A program made the position numbers and the translations under genes. From NCBI GenBank assembly GCA_021739645.1, contig JAIPBL010000011.1, forward strand, positions 1 through 64,000: 64,000 nucleotides of DNA, read 5' to 3'. Shown piece after piece: positions 59,001-64,000 of this stretch. A model generated the notes under the pieces. It worked only from the letters and a program-made list of their open reading frames with translations. It made no database searches and had not been told where the DNA came from. The first letter of the stretch is position 1. Each line of letters begins with the position of its first letter. This DNA is from Saprospiraceae bacterium. Lineage in GTDB: Bacteria > Bacteroidota > Bacteroidia > Chitinophagales > Saprospiraceae.

Positions 59001-62000
59001 GGACAGTCAATTCTTGACGGCAGCGGCGCTGATGTTGGAGTCAATTTCAGCCACCAGTGGACGGCCCTCAGCGGCAATATTTTATCGGGTGAAACAACGC
59101 CAACGCCCACCGTGGATGACCCCGGCGAGTACGTTTTGCAAGTGACAAATACCGCCTCCGGCTGCGTCAGCTTCGATACCGTGCTGGTCACGCTCGACAC
59201 GGTAGCCTGCACCCCAATTGCCAACGCTGGGGCAGACGGCCTCATCAATTGCCTCACAGGTTCTACTGTAACGCTGCAAGCCAGCGGGACGGTCGGGCCG
59301 AATGTGGCTTACAACTGGACGCCGCTTTCGGGCAACATTTTGAACCAAGCCAACCCGTTTTCGCCGATGGTGACGGCGGGCGAGTTCGTTTTCACCGTCA
59401 CCAACAACGCCGTGGGATTGAGCGCCAACGACACGGTGCTGGTCACCGCTGACACGTTGACGCCGCTGGTGGTTTTAAACTCCAATATCCTCTCGTTGAC
59501 CTGCCCAGAAATCGCCAGTTGCTACCCGCTCAATGCCACGGGAACCTCCGTGGGGCCGCAGTTCAGCTACTCTTGGGAAAGTGGCGTGACGGGCAACATC
59601 TGCACTGACCCCACACTGCTCAACGCCGAGGTGCAAGGCCCTGATGTTTACACGCTCAACGTCACCAACACGCTCAACGGCTGCAAGGCCGACGAAACCG
59701 TGCTGGTACAACTCCTTGACTTTCAACCGATTGCCGATGCTGGAGCAAATTTTCAAATCCCCTGCGGCGACACGACCACCGTGCTTAACGGCAGCGGTTC
59801 TTCGGTGGACGGCACGATTTACACCTACCAATGGACTTCTTTTGGGGGAAATATTTTGGCCAACGGGCAAACCCTCGCTCCGGTGGTAATGCCCACGAAC
59901 CCCAGCGACACCTTCACCCTCATCGTCACCAACAACCTGAACTTTTGCCAGGACACCGACCAAGTGGTTGTTTTTGCCCCCGTCAACTGCAACCCGGACT
60001 GCGCCGCCTCGGTCGTCGGCTCGCTCGACTGCGTCAACAGCAGCGTGAACCTCGTCTCTACCGGCTCGTCCACAGGGCCGCTGATTTCGTACCAATGGAC
60101 GACCACAGGCGGCAGTTTTTGTGCTCCGCAAGACATGCCCACTACCTGTGCCGATGCCCCCGGCATTTACCAGTTGACCGTGATACGAACCTATCTGAGC
60201 GGGGCGTTTTTCAGTACCGACTGCCAGGTGCAGGTGCTGGCCAACGACCAAGCCCCAGCCGTGAATGCTGGCCCCGACGACGACCTCAACTGCGTGGACC
60301 AAACCCTGACGCTCAATGGCGCAGGCTCTGCCACGGGTGCGGGAATTACCTACCAGTGGACGACCGCCACGGGTAATTTTTGCGGCAGCACCAACCAAAT
60401 AACGACCTGCGTGAACGAACCCGGCACCTACAACTTGCTGGTTTTCAATACTTTGACGGGCTGCTCCGCAATGGACAGCGTGGTCATCGGGTTGGACACG
60501 CTGCACCCCATCGCCGAGGCCGGGCCACCTGACATGCTCACCTGCAACAACAACACCGTGGTACTGATGGGCAGCTCCGTGCCAGCAAACGTGAGCTATT
60601 TTTGGACGACACCCAATGGCGACATTTGCGCCGGAGAAAACACCCCGACCCCCGTTGTCTGCGATTCTGGAACGTATATTTTGACGGTCACCATCGTTGC
60701 CAACGGCTGCACGGATTCGGATGCCACGGGCGTCAGCATTGACCCCAACCTGCCCAACCCGAACGCCGGGCCAGACCTGAGCTACACCTGCACGGACACC
60801 TTTTTTACATTAAACGCCAGCGCCACGGGCGGTACCTTGCTCGATTACCAGTGGACGGCCACCAACGGCGGCTGCTTCATCGGGCCGACGGACGTGCTGC
60901 AACCCACCGTGGCATGCCCCGGCACCTACACGCTCACGGCTACCGACCAGCTTTCGGGCTGCTCCGGTGTGTCAGAGATGCAAGTGTTCAACGCCACCGC
61001 CCCACCCAACATCATGCTCGGCAATGCGCCGCACATCAACTGCCAGACCCCGGTCGTGACACTCAACGCCAGTGGTTCGTTGCCCGCAGGGCAGCTCAGT
61101 TTTAGCTGGTCAACGCCCAACGGCAACATCGTTTCGGGGCAAAACACGGCCATACCGCAGGTGGACACTGCTGGCACTTACATTGTTCTGGTGACCAACC
61201 AGGCGACCAACTGCACCGCCACGGCCAGCCTCACCGTCACGATGGACTCGAACATCCCCGCCGTGAATGCGGGCATTGACTCGACACTCAACTGCGTTCG
61301 CAACAACTTGAAATTGAGCGGGTTAGGCTCGGCCACGGGCACTGGCATCAACTACCTTTGGACGACGGCGAACGGGAACATCGTTGATGACCCAACTATT
61401 TTGATGCCTCAAATCAATGCTCCCGGCAGTTATGTTCTCACCGTTTCTGATGTCAACAACGGCTGCGTAGTGATGGATACCGTGGAGGTGACAATGGACA
61501 CGTTGCCGCCCGTGGCTTCGGTGGTCGCTGCGCAAACACCGACCGTCACCTGCGCCACGCCTCAGGTACAACTGCTCGGCAGCGGCAGCAGCCCGCAGGG
61601 GCAATTGAACTTTCTTTGGGCAACGATGGACGGGCATTTTGTCTTCGGAACCACTGCCCAAAACGCCACCTTGGACAGCGCAGGCACCTACCTGCTCACC
61701 GTCACGCACCAGCGAAACGGCTGCACGGACACGGCGGTCATCACCGTGCTGGAAAACCTAACGCTACCACCGCTTGGTCTCGGCCCTGTGCCCATGATTA
61801 CCTGCGACTCCATCACGGCAAGGCTTTCGGTGCTGCCTGGCACACCGAACTACACCTACCAGTGGGAAGGCCCCGGCACCATCGTCGGCGCAACGACGCC
61901 GATGCCGACCGTGAACCAACCCGGCGTTTTCAGCGTGACCGTCACCGACCCGGTGAACGGCTGCCAGCACGACAGCAGTTTGGTTGTTTCACAAAACACC

Positions 62001-63032
62001 CAAAAACCAGTGGCGGAGGCGGCTTCCTTCGGAAATTTGGACTGCGATAATTTGACGGCCGTGGTGAGTGGTGCAGGCTCGACGGCCACTGGCGTGAGCT
62101 ATCTTTGGACGACCACAAGTCCCGGTTCCATCCTCACGCCGGACGCCCTGACGGCCACCGTGGACGCCGCTGGTTGGTATTTTATTTTGGTGAAAAGGTT
62201 GGACAATGGCTGCTCCGCAACGGACTCTACGGAGGTGGTTGCTACTGCACAACCCATTGACAACGTGCTACTTACGCTGGAGCACCCCGACTGTCTCGAC
62301 CCCGATGGGTATATTTTTATTGATTCAGTTTTTGGTGGCTTGGCCCCATATTTTTACTCGGTGGACGGCGATATTTTCATCACCTACCCGCAGTTCAGTT
62401 ACCTCTCCGAGGGGCAGCACACGGTGGTGGTAAAAGACGAAAATGGCTGCTCCTGGACGGACACCGTGACGCTGCTCGGCCCTGAAAATATTCTCGTTGA
62501 CCTCGGCCCCGACGTGACCATCCAACAGGGTGAAAACCTGGTGCTGGAAGCCCAACTCAGCATCCCGATGAGCGAAGTGGACACCCTCTGGTGGTCGAAC
62601 CTGCCTGACTCCATCGAGTGTCCGCAGTGCCTCGAACAGACCGTCGCACCGACCGAAACGACGACCTACCGCATCAACATCATTGACACCAACGGCTGTG
62701 CTGCGATGGACGCCGTGATGGTTGTGGTGACTTCGGAACAACCTTTTTACGTGCCGACCGCATTCTCACCGAACGGCGACGGCACGAACGACCGCTTCAT
62801 TTTCTACGCCGGACCGGAGGTGGCCAAGGTGCGGGCCTTCCGCATCTTCGACCGCTGGGGCAATCTTGTTTTCTTTGAAAAAGACTTTGCGCCGAATGCG
62901 CCCAAATTTGGCTGGGACGGCAGATTCGAGGGGCAGGCAATGAACCCTGCGGTGTTTGTCTGGCAGGCGGAAGTGGAGTTCGTGGATGGAAAGGCGAAGG
63001 TGTTTTATGGGGAGGTGACGCTGGTGCGGTGA
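56025..63032 (+). CDS. Giant T9SS type-B adhesin with 19 Ig/PKD-like repeats
   Basis: A 2335-residue secreted protein. The signal peptide ends near AIWAQ. A P/Homo B-type domain follows (about 30-200, with FRHGHIGDLELTLTSPAGQQ). Three ~45-residue modules (about 322-475) end in CDST-V-LDLTV patterns. Then come 19 repeats of about 80-90 residues (about 475-2075) with a core ANAGPD..L.C....V.L.GSGS....Y.WTT..GN and PGTY.L.VT...NGC; each has a Cys pair. A SprB-like module (about 2080-2152) precedes a gliding-type CHU_C sorting domain (about 2239-2335: YVPTAFSPNGDGTNDRF, IFDRWGNLVFF). It is likely a long surface adhesin, perhaps for gliding or cell-cell contact. Confidence 0.92.
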   Translation: MRIIPRLIFLIVFFFSAPAIWAQNCGCADAGNCPIQFPANTNTQVCYEFTDAFNNNLASPSQGVCGVYIKFRHGHIGDLELTLTSPAGQQVQLVGSNLNCNTFTPLATWDILFVPCAATCHPDTVGNCIYPCVFDGCPTTCPWGSGIYDGEYHPFSGCLENFNTGPVNGQWCLEIGNGAQFNGGTIFDFEIILCDQSGILCCDADAGNLPDPNVTACIGDPSLNLDLVPSYGALVPDPAEYGYTFTVFHNGLLHDLDTTDNFTSYPVGTYTVCGLSYLLADSASLPTVGTPMTPQSLDADLHGATPPFCGDIGLNCVVVNIGAPPPTTMLLDTICDGQTVVFDGQNIGSQGTYRDTLPSFFSCDSIVNLLLTVLPNVDTKLFETVCFGDTVWVGNMPFSTTDTFVVDLLTSFGCDSTVTLDLTVLPENTTTLNEIICEGETFAVGNTNYSNTGTYVQNLTSWLNCDSTVTLNLTVVQTSVSIAPPDTLTCQQTTVPLTSTATTSFGTLSYAWTTIGGTFSGPTNQPNATATAPGDYILTVTAAGCSSSDTVTVLQDAMMPNAIIVPSATTLTCTNSLILLNGNNSTPTSNFNWVWTALGGSPMANTNTLIVTVTQPDTYRLVITDVTNSCKDTATIVITQNIAPPVANAGQDLELSCTQPTVNLSGISSTPNGGISFTWSTSGTGNILPPTNTATVATDAQGTYQLVVESLANGCRDTDLVVVTVDTLTPNAQIALPQGDLLNCNIDTLTLDGSGSTGSQFVVYQWTGNIFNQQGTPIAHTSTPGVFTLKLTDTSNGCADSTSVTIGTDFTPPVADAGPDDSLSCSVISLQIGGSGTSTGPDFIYEWTTSPGGAFLDPTDQPNVSVNEPASYLLTVTDTTNGCTSSDFVNITQNQIPPVANAGPDYVLNCTDTSVVLDASNSTIVPFAKFAWLNSLGDTISKDVQVAVDYPDTFVFVINLAFCTSYDTVVVTEGTIAPVASAGPDQQLDCFTGQSILDGSGADVGVNFSHQWTALSGNILSGETTPTPTVDDPGEYVLQVTNTASGCVSFDTVLVTLDTVACTPIANAGADGLINCLTGSTVTLQASGTVGPNVAYNWTPLSGNILNQANPFSPMVTAGEFVFTVTNNAVGLSANDTVLVTADTLTPLVVLNSNILSLTCPEIASCYPLNATGTSVGPQFSYSWESGVTGNICTDPTLLNAEVQGPDVYTLNVTNTLNGCKADETVLVQLLDFQPIADAGANFQIPCGDTTTVLNGSGSSVDGTIYTYQWTSFGGNILANGQTLAPVVMPTNPSDTFTLIVTNNLNFCQDTDQVVVFAPVNCNPDCAASVVGSLDCVNSSVNLVSTGSSTGPLISYQWTTTGGSFCAPQDMPTTCADAPGIYQLTVIRTYLSGAFFSTDCQVQVLANDQAPAVNAGPDDDLNCVDQTLTLNGAGSATGAGITYQWTTATGNFCGSTNQITTCVNEPGTYNLLVFNTLTGCSAMDSVVIGLDTLHPIAEAGPPDMLTCNNNTVVLMGSSVPANVSYFWTTPNGDICAGENTPTPVVCDSGTYILTVTIVANGCTDSDATGVSIDPNLPNPNAGPDLSYTCTDTFFTLNASATGGTLLDYQWTATNGGCFIGPTDVLQPTVACPGTYTLTATDQLSGCSGVSEMQVFNATAPPNIMLGNAPHINCQTPVVTLNASGSLPAGQLSFSWSTPNGNIVSGQNTAIPQVDTAGTYIVLVTNQATNCTATASLTVTMDSNIPAVNAGIDSTLNCVRNNLKLSGLGSATGTGINYLWTTANGNIVDDPTILMPQINAPGSYVLTVSDVNNGCVVMDTVEVTMDTLPPVASVVAAQTPTVTCATPQVQLLGSGSSPQGQLNFLWATMDGHFVFGTTAQNATLDSAGTYLLTVTHQRNGCTDTAVITVLENLTLPPLGLGPVPMITCDSITARLSVLPGTPNYTYQWEGPGTIVGATTPMPTVNQPGVFSVTVTDPVNGCQHDSSLVVSQNTQKPVAEAASFGNLDCDNLTAVVSGAGSTATGVSYLWTTTSPGSILTPDALTATVDAAGWYFILVKRLDNGCSATDSTEVVATAQPIDNVLLTLEHPDCLDPDGYIFIDSVFGGLAPYFYSVDGDIFITYPQFSYLSEGQHTVVVKDENGCSWTDTVTLLGPENILVDLGPDVTIQQGENLVLEAQLSIPMSEVDTLWWSNLPDSIECPQCLEQTVAPTETTTYRINIIDTNGCAAMDAVMVVVTSEQPFYVPTAFSPNGDGTNDRFIFYAGPEVAKVRAFRIFDRWGNLVFFEKDFAPNAPKFGWDGRFEGQAMNPAVFVWQAEVEFVDGKAKVFYGEVTLVR

Positions 63033-63037
63033 AAAGG

Positions 63038-63074
63038 ATTGGAAATTGGGAAATTGAGAAATTAGAAATTGGAG
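63038..63074. repeat. Single-arm 8-nt units (ggaaattg)
   Basis: Units ggaaattg, ggaaattg, agaaatta, gaaattgg lie just after the adhesin stop. The unit sequences closely match the arms at 19308 and 41591, but no inverted partner is present. Confidence 0.7.
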
Positions 63075-63106
63075 GCTGAGATGAACTAAAGCTGCATTTT
63101 GGTCAT

Positions 63107-63114
63107 TATCTTTG
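63107..63114 (+). promoter_or_regulatory. -7 box TATCTTTG of small protein/protease pair
   Basis: Exact TAnnTTTG match 17 nt before ATG 63131. Confidence 0.7.
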
Positions 63115-63130
63115 TAAAAATCATTCAGCC

Positions 63131-63439
63131 ATGCGCAAGGTTACTTCTTCATCCAAAAGCAAGCAAAAATCGGCCGCCAACGCAGCGGATATGCCAAATT
63201 ACAAGGAATTCTTGTGGTACAAAAAGCATGAAAAGGCTTTGCTGAAGCAATACTTGGGGCGATTTTTAGTCATCAAGGATGAAAAAATAATTGCGGATTT
63301 TGATTCCAAAGTTGAAGCTTGGAAAGAAACCATCAAGGCACATGAACCTGGCAGTTTTATCATACATCAATGTGTGCCCGTGGACGTAAAACATCTTCCC
63401 CGACTCGCTAACCGTCAATTTTCAGCGGTGAATGGATAA
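63131..63439 (+). CDS. Small DUF5678-like protein
   Basis: A 102-residue protein. A Lys/Ser-rich tail (1-20) precedes a compact region YLGRFLVIKDEKIIADFDSK followed by an amphipathic helix, which resembles DUF5678-type proteins. The C-terminus FIIHQCVPVDVKHLPRLANR is not recognised. It overlaps the following retropepsin-like gene by 8 nt, so the two are probably made together. The function is unknown. Confidence 0.7.
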   Translation: MRKVTSSSKSKQKSAANAADMPNYKEFLWYKKHEKALLKQYLGRFLVIKDEKIIADFDSKVEAWKETIKAHEPGSFIIHQCVPVDVKHLPRLANRQFSAVNG

Positions 63440-63899
63440 GCCATCCTCACCTCCCGAAATCGCATTTACCATCCATCATGCTGAAATTGTGGATGCAATT
63501 TTCACAGAAGCCAAAATAGCCTTGGCACTTGATGAAAATCCAAGTTCCGGCGATGGTGTTACAACCAAGGCACTCTGGGACACCGGAGCCACAAATACCT
63601 GCATTTCCGATAGACTTGCCCGAAAACTAAGCCTTGAAGCAGTGGATTACGCACATGTTGCAACTGCATCCGGCATTGAACATGTGCCGACTTATCTTGC
63701 CCATGTTTTTTTACCAAAAGGCTTGGAGTTCAGGAATTTGGAACTGATGCAATTCCAATATACTGACGATGAAAGCGACTTGATTATTGGTATGGACATT
63801 ATTACAAAAGGAGACTTTTCAATTACCAATTTTGATGGGCGGACGGTTTGCTCATTCAGGATTCCTTCACAGCATTTGGTGGATTTTGAGGAGGAGTAG
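63432..63899 (+). CDS. Retropepsin-like aspartyl protease
   Basis: A 155-residue soluble protein with the retroviral-type aspartic protease motif ALWDTGATNTCIS (catalytic Asp in DTG) and the downstream hydrophobic-Gly motif LIIGMDIITKGDF. Two copies would dimerise to form one active site. No signal peptide or membrane segment is seen. It overlaps a small DUF5678-like gene, an arrangement suggesting the small protein is a partner, regulator or substrate. The role is unknown. Confidence 0.82.
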   Translation: MDKPSSPPEIAFTIHHAEIVDAIFTEAKIALALDENPSSGDGVTTKALWDTGATNTCISDRLARKLSLEAVDYAHVATASGIEHVPTYLAHVFLPKGLEFRNLELMQFQYTDDESDLIIGMDIITKGDFSITNFDGRTVCSFRIPSQHLVDFEEE

Positions 63900-63933
63900 C
63901 CTTTTATGAGGTGTGATGATGACATAGTGAGCT

Positions 63934-64000
63934 TCAAAATCCATCTTTCTCCAGTTTTTCAATTTTTGAAATTACCTCCGCTTCCAGCTTTTTCTTGTAC
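63934..64000 (-). CDS. Possible C-terminal end of a minus-strand gene (partial)
   Basis: Read leftward from the window edge, a Lys/Glu-rich helical tail (YKKKLEAEVISKIEKLEKDG then F) ends in a stop at 63934-63936. It is too short for a family call. Confidence 0.35.
   Translation of the reverse strand, partial: YKKKLEAEVISKIEKLEKDGF

Overview
The window looks like a chromosomal contig of a Bacteroidota bacterium, most likely a Saprospiria/Chitinophagia-type relative. The evidence is: many exact TAnnTTTG -7 promoter boxes just upstream of genes; weak Shine-Dalgarno sites; three giant or large secreted proteins ending in type IX secretion (T9SS) sorting domains; a TonB receptor with an N-terminal carboxypeptidase-regulatory-like domain; and Bacteroidota-typical families (DUF4294, DUF6089-like, DUF1015, S24 repressor, MltD-like transglycosylase). 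No rRNA, tRNA, CRISPR array or prophage was recognised. Taxonomy below phylum is inference.

Layout. 0.2-12.3 kb: surface polysaccharide genes (Wzx-like flippase, GT4 glycosyltransferase, O-antigen ligase-like protein, APH-fold kinase) interrupted by a 2158-residue T9SS FG-GAP protein. 12.5-22.2 kb: soluble hybrid histidine kinase with phosphotransfer domain, TonB receptor behind a metal-repressor-like palindrome, NtrC-type regulator, and a large T9SS type-B surface protein. 22.6-33.9 kb: MerR regulator, metallo-beta-lactamase-fold hydrolase, ABC ATPase, a two-gene type II restriction-modification unit inserted beside mnmG, a methyltransferase-like protein, Uma2-family protein, DUF1015 and an outer-membrane barrel. 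34.3-45.3 kb: mainly housekeeping and cell-wall genes (lytic transglycosylase, panD, flippase-like membrane protein, rfaE2, DUF4294, phhB, glucosaminidase), plus an S24 repressor with an operator, a membrane protein, and an oxidoreductase/DoxX pair.

45.5-50.1 kb is an accessory, defence-like island. It holds a TIR-FGE fusion whose C-terminal codons look like a diversity-generating-retroelement (DGR) variable repeat; a promoter-driven 43-codon FGE tail with a near-identical 3' flank and GAA-loop hairpin; a DUF4240/GIY-YIG-like/TIR operon; a UPF0175/DUF3368 toxin-antitoxin pair; and a DUF6155 protein. No reverse transcriptase lies in the window, so DGR activity is unproven.

50.1-64 kb: fused ADP-forming acyl-CoA synthetase/GNAT, secreted esterase, DUF4143 ATPase behind a triple repeat, DUF433/DUF5615 pair with a frameshifted toxin, a 2335-residue T9SS adhesin with 19 Ig/PKD-like repeats, and a small-protein/retropepsin pair.

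A second theme runs through the intergenic DNA. At about nine places there are hairpins or single arms built from degenerate units of about 8 nt. The unit sequence differs at every locus but the architecture is alike. One lies in the mnmG leader and one supplies the start codon of a membrane-protein gene.
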